From Pseudopyrenochaeta lycopersici (taxonomy: Eukaryota; Ascomycota; Dothideomycetes; Pleosporales; Pseudopyrenochaetaceae), in contig NHZP01000037.1 of assembly GCA_003313425.1 (NCBI GenBank), positions 62,001 to 126,000 of the forward strand: a stretch of 64,000 nt of DNA, read 5' to 3'. Below are positions 20,112-30,910 of the stretch, one piece after another. Position 1 is the stretch's first letter. The number at the start of each line of letters is the position of its first letter. The position numbers were made by a program, and so were the translations under genes. The notes under the pieces are model-generated. The model ran no database searches. It saw nothing but the letters and a program-made list of their open reading frames with translations, and was not told the DNA's origin.

Positions 20112-23100
20112 TTACTCAATCCCTAACCCTCGCCGAAACGACTCGAATCTGTCTCGTGCAAGGGGTTTGGTGAACCCATCGGCAATTTGTTCCGCAGTTG
20201 GGATGTGCTTCAATTCAACTGTCCCAGCCTTTTGAACCTCTCCTTGCCACTTGCGCTGAATCTCCATATGCTTCGTTCGTGAGTGGTATTGCGGATTCGA
20301 GGATAGGGCGATGGCTCCTTGGTTGTCGCCACAGATGATGGTCGCGACCCTTCCTTGGCTTAGGTTGAGCTCATTGAGGAGCCTTCTCAGCCAGATTGCC
20401 TCTTTAGTTGCCTGCGTCTGTCCCATGAATTCGGCTTCGCAGGTTGACAGGGCGACAACGCTCTGGCGCTTGGATTGCCAGCTGATGGCTCCGCTTCCGA
20501 TGTTGAACAGGTATCCGGCGGTTGACCGCCGTGTGTCATGACAGCCGGCCCAGTCTGCGTCCGTGTATCCCTTCAACATCTGTAGATGGCCCTTGTACGT
20601 GAGCCTGAGGCTCCACGTGCTTTTAAGGTACCTCAGGATGCGTCGTGCGAGCTTCATATGCTGTGGTCCTGGGTTTGCTAAGTGCCGGCTCGCCATGGAT
20701 ACCGCGTATGCTATGTCCCCCCTAGTACCAAGCATGATGTACATTAGCGATCCTACAATCCGTTGATATTCAATTCTCTGTTCAAGGGGACAGCGGTATT
20801 CTGGACTGTTTTCTGTTGGTGGTGATGTTTCAATCGGTGTGCTGATAGGGGCACAGTCGCTGAGTCCGAATTGATGGACAACCTTGTTAATGTAGGCCTC
20901 TTGGCTTAGGTAAAGTATCCTGTTTTGACGGTCTCGTTGGATAGACATCCCGAGATAATAGCTGCAGGGTCCAAGGTCTGTCATTTGGAAACGGTTGCGA
21001 AGGGCTCTCTTTATCCTTTTTATCTCTGCAATGCTTGGACCGACGATCAATAGGTCATCCACGTACACCGCAATGTACATATTGTTTCGCACAAAGATAC
21101 TGAGGTCAGCATTGATTGGCTCAAAGCCGACGCCGCGCAGGAAGTTGGTTAGAGTTTGATACCATATGCGAGGCGCTTGCTTTAAGCCGTAAAGTGCCTT
21201 TCGAAGTTTGCAGACCCTTGGTGTGCCATCCCCCATGTAGTGGGGTTGCTCAACGTAGATCTCGTGGTCAATGTCGCCGTATAAGAAGGCGGTCTTGACG
21301 TCCATTTGTTCGATCTCGAGACCTAATGCGGCTGCGATGGCAAATAGGGCCTTGTAGCTCATTGGCTTCACTACAGAGGCGAATGTCTTGTCATAGTCGA
21401 TGCCTTCTTCTTGTGTGAAGCCTCTTACAACCCACCTACTTTTGTGGCGGATTACTTCTCCATGCGATCCTCTTTTCAGCTTGAAGACCCATTTGCCACT
21501 GAGAACTCGTCTGTCTCTAGGATGGTCGACGAGCTCCCACGTTTTGTTCTGTTTGAGCGAGTTGACCTCTTCAAGCATAGACCTCTCCCATTCAGGCCAG
21601 CTCGTGTCATTCTTCGCTTGATGAAGAGTTTTTGGTTCAAAGGGCTCTGTTTCTTCCGCAGCTACTGTTAAGAACGTTGGGAGTACGTTGCCTTCAGGTA
21701 CATCCATCAGTGCAAGCTCTTCCATGCTGTATTCGGATGTATCTGATGTGGCCTGCGGGGCCCTGATTCTGAGTTCAGGGTGATATTCTAAGGCTTGTTG
21801 CCTCACCTCATGAACTGTGCGATCAAGGTGGTGTCCCGGATATCGTTGCCGTTCTCCCCAAGCTTGATCGTGTCGAGCGTCGTCCCGTTGCTGGCCGCCA
21901 TTAGGTAGTGAATCGTCTCCTTCGGAAACATCTGAAAATGAGCCAAAGGTATCGTCACTCCTAGAAGGCGACAAGGTCCTGTCTCCCTGTTCAGCAACTG
22001 GCTGCGAGTCATCGTCACTCGATTGGGACGGCGCTCCTTCTCCCGAGTCATCGTCACTCGGTCGAGGTAGTGTTTGCGAGTCATCGTCACTCGCGCGAGG
22101 TAGTATTTGCGAGTCCCCGTCGCCCGCCCAAGGTAGTACTTGCGAGTCCTTGGTGCTCGCCCGAGGTAGTATTTGCGAGTCCCCGGCGCTCGTTTCAGAC
22201 ATGGCCTGTTCCGGTGCTGCCACGGACGCATGACGTCCAGAGGCTGGCACGGATGCTTGCCGTATACTTACCGACGGTTGGTTTAATAGCCCCACCGTCA
22301 CACTCCCCCCTGGGGCAGCAGCCGTTGCCTCAGGTAAGCCATCTTGTTTGGCTCCCACATCTAGTCTCGTCTGTGTGGAGGAAGTCATAAGGGCTTCTTG
22401 GAATTCGGCATTTGGGGTTCCAACGATCCTTCCATCTTCTAGTAGGATGCGGTAATTGGTGTTCCCCTCATAGCCTAATAATATGCATGGTCTTGTTCGC
22501 GGCTCAGTAAGCTTCTTCCTCTGCTTTGGTGGGACCAGGTATTCCCCCCTCGACCCGATCACCCTTAGTCGTGATAAATCAGGCTTTTCGCCGTACCATG
22601 CCTGGTATGGTGTCATCTGAAGCTTTGACGAGGGCGATCGGTTCGAGAGATATGCAGCCGTTCGAGCTATCTCTGGCCAGAACTTCGATGGAAGCTTTGC
22701 GTGTGCTAGTGTAGGTCCAACTCGATCATATATTGTCTTATGGGCTCTTTCAGCCACGCCATTCTGTTGGTGCTGATCTACACCTGTAACCTCAGGCTGA
22801 ATCGCCCGGGAATATAGGATGAATTTCATTTCTTCTCCCACTTGTTCAGGGATTCGATCAAGTCGTATCCGTCTACACTTCCGTTCAGGGCGCTCATTGT
22901 GGTCAAGAAAGAAGCGCAACGATTCAATGACAAATCCCTGCCGTCGTGGTATAGGGATGACTTCGATCCAGCCAGTCGAGTCGTCAACGATGGTAAGCCA
23001 GTAGCGACTGCCATCGAGACCCTCATCAAATGGGCCTGCGACGTCCATATGGAGGAGTTCCATTGGAAATTCCCCCTTCCGACCTGAGCAGTTGTGTGGC

Positions 23101-24740
23101 TTTTCGATCATTCGCCCCTGAAGGCATGGCTTGCATGGTTCTCGTGGCTCTACATCTCGAATGCCATAGGCTTGCTTTTTGAGCCGCCGTAGGTTTGAAT
23201 CGCTCAGATGAGCCAGTCGGTTGTGCCAAAGCGTCAATTGTGGGCTGACATGGTAGGCTGGAAAAGAAAGATTTGTCCATAGGTCGAGCGCATAAACGCC
23301 ATGGTATTTGCTTGCAGTATATGAGCTCCTCTTACTTGACTTATTGCGTATACTGGCGCCCTTGCTAGAGAATTCGACCTTAGCTCCGCGCTCGAGCAGC
23401 TGCGGCACGGATATAAGGTTTGCATGCGCAGATGGGACAAAGAGGACGTTATCAAGAATAAGCCATCTTCTTCTGCCGTGTGAATTGCATAGAATATTGA
23501 TCGTTCCTACTCCTGAGGGAGATGTGGATGCATCAACGCTCCTGAGTGCAGGCCCATGATATGTGCCTATTTGGACAAACTTCGAGGCGTTGTTGCACAC
23601 ATGCTGAGCACAGCCGCTGTCGACGATCCAAGCGTCGCGAATTGGGAGCATCTTAGTGGCCATCATCGCGAGGGTATGGCTGACAGTGGTGCAGTTGTTT
23701 TCAATGTCCTTTTCAAATGCTGCATTGACGTCTTCTCCGGAAACCTTCATTACCATGAAGGTAGGCTTCTTCGGGTCTTTTGGGCCACCTGCATCGTCGT
23801 CCTCGTCGTTGCTAGAGTACGGTCTCTTTGGCGGCTTGTGTCCACTGGCTTGCGAGCCCTGTGCCCTTGCCTTGTGTCCCATTTCGTCTTTCCCTTGGCC
23901 TTTTAGTCTTGGATTTTTCCTAAAGCACTCGGTTTCGACGTGGTAGGGCTTTCGGCAGAAGGAGCAATAGGGTACATTATCAATCTCGATTCGGCATGTG
24001 GTTCCATCCGAAGATGGTATGAGATTCTTCTGACCAGGTCCTCGGATCAACGCGAGGATAGGAAGTGTTTGCCCCACGCTCGATCGTTCTCTTAGCTGCC
24101 CTTTTCTATGCTCTTCCTCGATTGCTTTATTTTCAATGTAATCGAAGGTCGGTGCCGCTTTAACTATATTCCCATCTGAATCTCTATCGTTGACAAGATC
24201 CATTTGTCTAAAGATATAATCGCGAAAGCCTTCATACTCGGCACCCAGCGCATGCAAGAAGAAAAATGTTCGCTCAATCTCTGAGGTGACACAGTCAGGA
24301 TCGAGTAAAAGTTTCTCAGCGTGAATCCCTCTGATCTCGGCTCCAAGCGCCTGGGCGCTCCCGCACTTTTCTCGCGTGAGAGACATATATCGTCGTTGAA
24401 GGTTGACATAAGTCCCAGAGCCTTCTGGTTTGAAGTTGTCCTTGACTGCATTGAGGAGTGGATATACTCGATGAATTTTAAAAGCATTGATACGCTGCGC
24501 AGCATTGTGCGTTAGTTTTGCCGTAATCATTGCTGAGTAGAACCTTTGGCGACGTTCCCATTGTTGTGCATCCCCTTCCTCTGCTGGCGGGGACGCCCCG
24601 TCTTCAGCAACAGTAGATATTTTAATGAATTCATTGACCTTCTGGTTCCATTTGAACCAGTCATTAGCATTATCGAGTATTGGGATGGCATTATAAAATG
24701 TGTTAAGGCCAAATTGCTCAAATTTTGCAATATCAGTCAT
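20112..24740 (-). CDS. Copia Gag-Pol polyprotein, right-arm copy
   Basis: The 1542 residues are identical to the left-arm polyprotein, with Gag, CCHC knuckle, DSGC protease, integrase, YVDD reverse transcriptase and RNase H in order. Its ATG overlaps the stop of the upstream frame as ATGA. Confidence 0.95.
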   Translation of the reverse strand: MTDIAKFEQFGLNTFYNAIPILDNANDWFKWNQKVNEFIKISTVAEDGASPPAEEGDAQQWERRQRFYSAMITAKLTHNAAQRINAFKIHRVYPLLNAVKDNFKPEGSGTYVNLQRRYMSLTREKCGSAQALGAEIRGIHAEKLLLDPDCVTSEIERTFFFLHALGAEYEGFRDYIFRQMDLVNDRDSDGNIVKAAPTFDYIENKAIEEEHRKGQLRERSSVGQTLPILALIRGPGQKNLIPSSDGTTCRIEIDNVPYCSFCRKPYHVETECFRKNPRLKGQGKDEMGHKARAQGSQASGHKPPKRPYSSNDEDDDAGGPKDPKKPTFMVMKVSGEDVNAAFEKDIENNCTTVSHTLAMMATKMLPIRDAWIVDSGCAQHVCNNASKFVQIGTYHGPALRSVDASTSPSGVGTINILCNSHGRRRWLILDNVLFVPSAHANLISVPQLLERGAKVEFSSKGASIRNKSSKRSSYTASKYHGVYALDLWTNLSFPAYHVSPQLTLWHNRLAHLSDSNLRRLKKQAYGIRDVEPREPCKPCLQGRMIEKPHNCSGRKGEFPMELLHMDVAGPFDEGLDGSRYWLTIVDDSTGWIEVIPIPRRQGFVIESLRFFLDHNERPERKCRRIRLDRIPEQVGEEMKFILYSRAIQPEVTGVDQHQQNGVAERAHKTIYDRVGPTLAHAKLPSKFWPEIARTAAYLSNRSPSSKLQMTPYQAWYGEKPDLSRLRVIGSRGEYLVPPKQRKKLTEPRTRPCILLGYEGNTNYRILLEDGRIVGTPNAEFQEALMTSSTQTRLDVGAKQDGLPEATAAAPGGSVTVGLLNQPSVSIRQASVPASGRHASVAAPEQAMSETSAGDSQILPRASTKDSQVLPWAGDGDSQILPRASDDDSQTLPRPSDDDSGEGAPSQSSDDDSQPVAEQGDRTLSPSRSDDTFGSFSDVSEGDDSLPNGGQQRDDARHDQAWGERQRYPGHHLDRTVHEVRQQALEYHPELRIRAPQATSDTSEYSMEELALMDVPEGNVLPTFLTVAAEETEPFEPKTLHQAKNDTSWPEWERSMLEEVNSLKQNKTWELVDHPRDRRVLSGKWVFKLKRGSHGEVIRHKSRWVVRGFTQEEGIDYDKTFASVVKPMSYKALFAIAAALGLEIEQMDVKTAFLYGDIDHEIYVEQPHYMGDGTPRVCKLRKALYGLKQAPRIWYQTLTNFLRGVGFEPINADLSIFVRNNMYIAVYVDDLLIVGPSIAEIKRIKRALRNRFQMTDLGPCSYYLGMSIQRDRQNRILYLSQEAYINKVVHQFGLSDCAPISTPIETSPPTENSPEYRCPLEQRIEYQRIVGSLMYIMLGTRGDIAYAVSMASRHLANPGPQHMKLARRILRYLKSTWSLRLTYKGHLQMLKGYTDADWAGCHDTRRSTAGYLFNIGSGAISWQSKRQSVVALSTCEAEFMGQTQATKEAIWLRRLLNELNLSQGRVATIICGDNQGAIALSSNPQYHSRTKHMEIQRKWQGEVQKAGTVELKHIPTAEQIADGFTKPLARDRFESFRRGLGIE

Positions 24741-25519
24741 CTTGGGGTTGGATCTTCATCCGCACTGAAGAATTCCAAGGTTGATCTGTTGCTGAGTGGG
24801 CTTGAGGTGACAGGAGAGGCGTGACTCGATGAGTTGACGGAGCGCACCTCTAAACCGAAAAGGTCTAGGCTTGATGCGTCACTTGGCGTACTGGAGGTGA
24901 TGGAGAGGCTACGATCAGACGAATCTGGCGTAGGAGAATGCGATGGAGGCAAGTAATCCTTGTCGTGTGTGTTGCGCAGTTTAGAATATTTTCTACAGGA
25001 CCTAGAGAAGTGGGGAAATCGCTGGCTGTCGACCAAGTATCGTGATTGGTTCTCTTTGAATTCTGGAGGTCTATTTGGTCGGAGGTTATAGCGAGCAGTA
25101 TTGTTACTAATGCTATATTTATGCCTAGCTCTAGTAGGCAGGGCGTTTGGTATAGCGCTGAGCTTAGGCTGAGTAGGACCAGCAGTATGACAAAGGGCCT
25201 GATTTGTCTCGTTCCCTAATCCGAAGTGCTCAATAGTCTTGTTGCGGGAGCTCACAATTGAAGCACGGCGTATGCGCTCATCTGGCTGTAGGCGGAGGAA
25301 CGCGACTTTGACTGAGCCAACTGACATTGACGAGAAAAGCGTCCTTTGAATTTGACTCCAAGTCCACTTTCGGTGCAGCCGAACATAAGATATAGTGTTC
25401 AACTCCTCTTTTGTCCAGCGATGAATTTTCTGTCGCTGTTTCTTTTGTGTCAGTATCTTTGGGGATAGAAGTGATAAATCGAGACGGTCAGTCCCTGATC
25501 TAGTCGTCGGAGTTGACAT
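24737..25519 (-). CDS. Copia upstream SANT/Myb-like ORF, right-arm copy
   Basis: The 260 residues are identical to the frame at 1356-2138, with the same tryptophan-spaced N-terminal domain and Ser/Pro-rich tail. It overlaps the polyprotein by four bases. Confidence 0.7.
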   Translation of the reverse strand: MSTPTTRSGTDRLDLSLLSPKILTQKKQRQKIHRWTKEELNTISYVRLHRKWTWSQIQRTLFSSMSVGSVKVAFLRLQPDERIRRASIVSSRNKTIEHFGLGNETNQALCHTAGPTQPKLSAIPNALPTRARHKYSISNNTARYNLRPNRPPEFKENQSRYLVDSQRFPHFSRSCRKYSKLRNTHDKDYLPPSHSPTPDSSDRSLSITSSTPSDASSLDLFGLEVRSVNSSSHASPVTSSPLSNRSTLEFFSADEDPTPR

Positions 25520-25956
25520 CCTTTTCTATCTTCATCTTTTACACGCATCGTCTTAATGTAGCCGACCTGCTACGCGTGTTGTAGGGCTGGTTCAGTTCTT
25601 TTTGTCTTTGTGCGCCTTTGGCTTACGCGTCCTAGGAGTTGGCACTGTGATATCACATTTGTGATGTTTGTGATTGTGAGCGGAAAGTGGGTTATCCGCT
25701 CCGTTTTGAGCTCTCATTGGTGTACTAGCTTAGGTTATATGTGTCAGTATCCTTGCTAATAAGTATATCACTTGCTGCGGAAGCTTAGCTGTAGATATAG
25801 TTTCAAATTTGTCGCGTGCGATCCCGGGCTCATAACCTGTTGAAGCAAGTGATTGTGTTCATTGTTGTTTTTCCTACAGGCGTGGTACCTCACTCTTATA
25901 TATACGCCCACGGCCCCTGTCACATATTGCTGTTTCAGTCACTGTGATGTTTGACA

Positions 25957-26643
25957 GTCCATCCCTGGGTCGCGCAAAACCCACCGTGCCGCAAAATACA
26001 AGGGGTACTTGAACTTCAAGCGACTGTAATTCCGCGCACACGTTAATAATAGGTTAAATTCTCTATAAGTCGTGTGCTGTGCCTACTTTTACACATTTAT
26101 AACTATTCCTACTAAAAAAATACGTGCGCATCGTTACCTTCGCGCTTAACGCGCAGAGAGACTCGTTAGAGGGCTATAAAAGTGTCTCTTCTCTAACTTA
26201 GAGTGCTACTATTAAGCTTTTACTACCCTTAAATACTTAAAAAAGTCTTACCTAAGGCTAAAATACTTACTGTAATGCTGGAAGGTTATTATCAGCCTTA
26301 TATTTACTGTAGCGCGCAAATTTATGCGCGATCGCCACCCTAGTTAATACTTCTAATTAAAGCGCATCTACTCCTGGCTAGTGCGAAACGTTATGCATAA
26401 TTATTCGGCAAATGACCGCCTTACCACTGCTTGGCGTAATAATTACGAGTTATATGGGGGTCGATTTGTTCCCGAGATCACGCGCGTTATTAAGCGAGAA
26501 CCCCCAACCTCTGGGATAACCTCTGGTATACCAAAAGTCTTGGCACGCCCGGAGGGCCCCCTTTTTTAACTTTTGCACCATGTTGTGCTTGAAATAGGGG
26601 CAAAAATATAGGCGATATAGGAGCGCATGGCTTATAGCATTCA
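25957..26643. other. Non-coding interval with MITE-like remnant, right-arm copy
   Basis: This mirrors 232-918. The pogo-like end GTCCATCCCTGGGTCGCGC lies directly beside the LTR, and the GATCGC head lies near 26325. No gene is supported. Confidence 0.45.
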
Positions 26644-27360
26644 CTACGAAGCGCACTTTTTCTGCTTGTTAAGTAGCTGGTACAGCTGATAGAGCGACAA
26701 TTGACCCCGTTGCCGAACCAGCTCTACTTCCTCCACTGCGGCGCCTATACTCATACCCTGTGCCTGCCGTCTCCGAACTTCATCAATAATAACCTTCCGC
26801 CGCCCATAGAACACCTGCTCACTGTGCTTCTAACGCCAGCGAGAACCGTACAGATCCTCTAATCCTTGCACAGACGGGCCACCTGTAAGACCTACCGTCC
26901 ACTCCCTCCACAGTTAGGGGACAGTTGTCACCGCGCGCGAGAGAACGTACGACGGTGGCGGCGCCGGCTGCAGCCGCAGCCGCAGCCGCTCCTGTTCCTG
27001 TTCTTACTCCAGCTCTGGCTCCGGCTCTGGCTGTAGCTGCTCCTAAGAGAAGAGCGCGGCGGCAGCAGCAGGCCTTACCGTCATTACTGCTAAAGCAGGC
27101 GTGGCAGAGCCAGAAGAAGCCGTTATCGTCGTATAACGCGTAGTAGGATGTAGCGTCAGGGAGATACGGCCCTCAAGCAAGTCCCCCAGCCGTATCTCGA
27201 TTCTGTTAAGCCGCTCTCTCGTTTCCGCACCCCAGTCGTTGACCTCTCGCGTAAGGCCCTACTATAGGATGCTCAGACGCTCAGCAATAGCAGGAAGCGT
27301 CTTCCGAATCTGTACTTCTTCAGGCTCCTCTACGTCTAGTAGCAAAAGCTCTACTTCCTT
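26644..27360 (-). pseudogene. GCR1_C-domain protein (Crypton-type), C-terminal part, interrupted by a MULE
   Basis: Read on the minus strand from 27360, the frame gives an acidic segment, an ERLNRIEIRLGDLL helix and a low-complexity linker. A GCR1_C domain follows (WREWTVGLTGGPSV, YGSRWR, stop, FYGRRKVIIDEV). Stops in the linker and at 26830-26832 show decay. The domain crosses 26874/26875 without disruption. A MULE starts at 27361, so the 5' part is missing or displaced. GCR1_C proteins of this kind belong to fungal Crypton-type tyrosine-recombinase elements or to GCR1-like regulators; which one cannot be decided from this part. Confidence 0.6.
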
Positions 27361-30226
27361 TAGTGAGATTTGTCCCCAAGGTTTTGAGATTTGTCCCCAA
27401 AATGAGATTTGTCCCCAATGCTAGCCATAACTCTACTAGCGCAAAAAAATAAATTACAAAACGCTATGTAGCGACACTTCGACGTCTTTAGTGGCTCAAA
27501 CTATTAATTGTCTCATTGAATCTATCCTCTATTGACGTCGTTTTCTCTTGCGCGGGCTGAGATCTTTCTAAGCTTCAGAAGCCGTCGCTGCTGCAGCACG
27601 CTTAGGACGCTGTCTTGGTACATCCTGAAGCTCGAGCAGAGAATTTTGCGCATCGACTTGCGCGAATCTCTCTGCGTAGAAAGCTTCCATGTCTCCAAAG
27701 TGATAGTTCCATGCTATTGTGGGGGTACAGGAAGCAAACAGCCCTTGTGTAGCGAGCGCCATATTCCGTGCTTTAACTAACTCTGCAGGATTATCTTCCT
27801 GCCCCGTCTCTGCTAGGAAGTTAATCGCTGAGATCATGTCATTACACTCATATAGAACGGGCTGACACTGTTGACGTTTGATGTCGGCTAGGAACTCTTC
27901 TAACGACGGTGGTTGCTAAGCAGGAGGTGGACCTATAGTGACAGACACAGCAACAGCTACAGGCGGAGACGAACGGAGGAATGGGGGAGGAGGTATAGGA
28001 GCAGGTGCAGGGATCGATACAGATACACAGGTAGTTATAGGATTCACATTTGGCACAGATGTAGGAATCGACATGGTAACAGAGGTGTTTACTTGTCGCA
28101 GGGCTTCAGCGAGTGTTTGACCCTGAGGTTGAAGGTGAGGTTGGAAGTGAGGAACAGAAGGGGGCACGCGTCGCTCGAAAGCTGATGGATCTCGTCGAGT
28201 TGATGCCTCGTTCCTCCTCAGCCCACCTCTTGTTTGAGCGGTGAGAGGCTCAAGGACAGACTGATGCGGCCTTGGAGACAGGCAGATTGACGGCCCTTGT
28301 TTACGTTGATACCGCTAGTGGTTATCGTAGAGGTGATTTAGTCGTAACGTTGAACTAGATCTCCTTACGTCTTGCAGCGTATGGCGACACGGAAGGCTAT
28401 TTGTTTTCTCGAACAGGCCTGAACAAGGATGTCCGCCGCGACGCTCTCTCTGCTCCTTCTGGCGCAGCAGATCCTGTTGCCTAATGCGCTTGATCGCTGG
28501 TGGCGTTAGGACGTTATGGATGCCAGGAGGCAGGAATGGCATTGCCTCTAGCTTATGCCCGAACTTGACGCTATGTTTGGAGGAAGTAAGTTCCTTTCTG
28601 TACTTGTTGTATTGACTCCTGACTATTTGCTCAATCCTCCCTACAACGCGCAGTAAGTCGCCTCTCGAAGTCATGAGGTAGTCCTTCAGGACCTTGTGCA
28701 TTCCTTCAACGGGCGAACTTGTGATGGTATTGTAGTGTTGGTGGTGAGAAGTCCAAGCAGCTGCCCACTCGGTGCGTGTAAGGTATTGATTGTCTTGCAG
28801 GTATCTGCAGAGTTCCTGCTGGTGGCTGTAGTCTTTAAGCAGATCGTTCCACTTCAGCTGGAACTCCAGTGGTCTCTTTGCGTAGACGAGCTGCCCTAGT
28901 TAGTTCTGTAAGCAACTTTTTTAGAGGACGGCTTCCCTTAAAGTCTCTTGGGCGATTGGCATGGGGCATACCTGAGTCCAACGCTTCATGAACGCAGCCC
29001 TGTGTTCAACGATCCTCTGCTTCTCCTCTTTCGTTGCGCTATTGGCGTCTCGCCAGGTCTGCTGAGCCTTAGTCTGGACGTTCTTGTTAATATGCCACAC
29101 GCATAGAAGCTGAGGGACGCCTGGAAGTAGCGAGCGAGCTGCTATCTTCAACGCCTCTTCCTGATCGCTGATGAATACCTGTGGTCGTTGTATCTCTGTC
29201 TTAAGCAGGAAGTTCGCGATTGCCTAATAGTAGTCTGCTTGTGTCTCATTGCTAAGGAAGCAGAAGCCCGCAGAGAAGAAGGTCTGTAGGTTGGTGCAGC
29301 TAAGTATGTGCAACAGTGGAAGTCTGTACTTGTTGGTGCGGTATGTGCAGTCTATTAACAGTACGTCGGGGTTTGCCACCAGCAACTCGACCTGCTTCTG
29401 GTGGGCGAAGAAGAGATTTTGTACGCGGTTATTATCATCCTTCTTCACTGCGAAGACCTAGTCTGCTATAGATAAGTCGTCTAATAATGTCTCTATTGGA
29501 CTCCTGCTGTTTAAGTGTTTCTCCCGAATTGCCTTCCTCTCGCCTCGGATATCAGTGGCAGAGACCAGTGTGTCTTGGTCTTCCCTTTGGATCGCCGCTA
29601 GTATCTGCATCGGCCGCGCCCTAGCGTGCGTCATTGACTTAATTACTTCCTTCTGTGCTGATGTACGCCTGCGATAGACATTGTGCGCGCTAGGATTGAT
29701 TGATCGGGGGTGATTGTGATGCTTGTCCTGCACCTCTAGCTTCTACTGGCTGGTGAGCTTCACCTTGAAGATAACGAGCTTGAAAGGGCATCCTGTTGAG
29801 CGCGTGCTTGTACTCAGAACCTTTGCACTTGAATGGTAGTTGTTCCTGAAGCAATCGCAGTGGTAGTAATAACGTGTTTTGACATTTGAATTGTGAGGCC
29901 AACTCCGCTTCAGGACAAAGCCGTAGCCGTGCTGCATGCTATGCGTCTTGAGCGCATTATACGCTTCTTCATAGGAGCTGTAGAGCTGGTCTGGAGGGGG
30001 GGTAATGTCTTCCATACCGAGATGCTTAAGACAAGAAAACACATTTAAGACCTACGTTCTTTTCTAACTGGTTACCTGCGGCGGAGACGCGATGGTGTCG
30101 CGGCAGTGTCGCGTTCATAGATTACGCGCTAAGCCAAGCTAGGTGATTGATTTCCACTAGCATTAGCGTTGGGGACAAATCTCATTTTGGGGACAAATCT
30201 CAAAACCTTGGGGACAAATCTCACTA
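27361..30226 (-). mobile_element. MULE DNA transposon, decayed, with compound TIRs
   Basis: The element is 2866 bp. Its terminal repeats (27361-27423 and 30164-30226) match for the first 58 bp. Each holds three copies of GAGATTTGTCCCCA. The internal minus-strand frames belong to a FAR1/MULE-type transposase broken by many stops. No clear 8-10 bp target duplication was seen. The insertion lies within the GCR1_C pseudogene. Confidence 0.85.
28315..30042 (-). pseudogene. MULE transposase (FAR1-like) broken by stop codons
   Basis: Successive minus-strand fragments line up in order. They are a FAR1-type N-terminal domain (30042-29743, with YYHCDC and a later CPFKL), a linker (29733-29458) and the DDE core start (29448-29224, VLLIDCTYRTNKYRLPLL). 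A segment with CVWHINKNVQ (29151-28921) and a C-terminal segment (28701-28315) follow. The order and motifs fit Mutator-like transposases. Interruptions are mostly TAG or TAA, consistent with C-to-T decay. It cannot be active. Confidence 0.75.
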
Positions 30227-30501
30227 GCCCATTTGCCGCTTGATACACGGAAACACGCCAGAATATTTTGGTGGGCAGCGCACGGGCCCAAAACTCAAAA
30301 AAAAACGAGCTCCTTCGTAGGACCTGTTGGAATTATAGGCTCTTCGGCACGATGAGGAGAGGAGACTATCGACATGATAGGTATTGTCTTCTTTATTGTC
30401 AAAAGGGTATGCATCACGTCTAGTCGGTTGAGTGCTACATATAAAGATGGCGCTAGCAGGGGTCTGTCTGTTTATGTAATCCCAACAGGACCGTACAAGC
30501 A

Positions 30502-30910
30502 GTTTCGTCATCAGGGACTGATCGCTAACCAACGGCGCCAGTAGTGCGAGGTGCAGTGCTTTTGTTTCCAGTATTGCTGAGGTTGCTGGCAGAACAGTAA
30601 TTAGACCTGTTTGCTAGACTGATGCGATACTAATGAGGCCGTGGAGGAGCTTGCAGCAAGGCTGTAATTATGGAGGAGAACATAATGATCAGTCCTTCTT
30701 TATCACGATCTAAGAAATCCTGTCTAAGCTGACGTAATTAGGCAGCGGCGTGTTTTCGACCCTAGGGAGTCTTGGTGATCACGCCCGCAAGGGAAGGGTT
30801 GTGTTAGCAACCACGCTAAAAACTCATGCTGGCAGCGATTCTATGTAACAGTAGCAAGACAATCAATAAACAGCTTGACCTGCTCTCGACCGCCACGAAC
30901 CTTTTACTTA
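30502..30910. repeat. Dispersed repeat, inverted relative to 57471-57966
   Basis: The block shares CAGGGACTGATCGCTAACC at one end and CATAGAATCG/CAATAAACAGCTTG at the other with the reverse complement of 57471-57966. The two copies differ by many transitions, and the distal copy has about 90 extra bases near 57517-57600. It is probably an old transposon remnant. No coding frame is visible. Confidence 0.6.

Larger units (their letters stand above)
19840..25956 (-). mobile_element. Complete Ty1/Copia LTR retrotransposon (right-arm copy)
   Basis: This mirrors 919-7035. The LTRs are 25838-25956 (5') and 19840-19958 (3'), the primer-binding site is 25824-25837, and the TGGAC target duplication reads GTCCA on the plus strand at both ends. 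Its insertion site matches the left-arm copy, so the two copies descend from one insertion that was later duplicated with the arm. Confidence 0.95.
15912..26874 (-). repeat. Right arm of the large palindrome
   Basis: This is the reverse-complement copy of 1-10963. Its outer edge at 26874/26875 lies inside a GCR1_C-like reading frame that continues unbroken in phase into 26875 and beyond. The sequence to the right is therefore the natural continuation at this edge. The inner edge lies about 375 bp upstream of the NLR start codon, so this arm supplies the distal part of that gene's 5' flank. Every feature of the left arm is repeated here in mirror order. Confidence 0.97.

Noticed and set aside
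1..26874. Treating the palindrome as a fold-back read artefact
   Set aside because: A fold-back gives arms that meet at the centre. Here a 4.9-kb unique gene separates them. An artefact is not excluded, but it is not the simplest reading.
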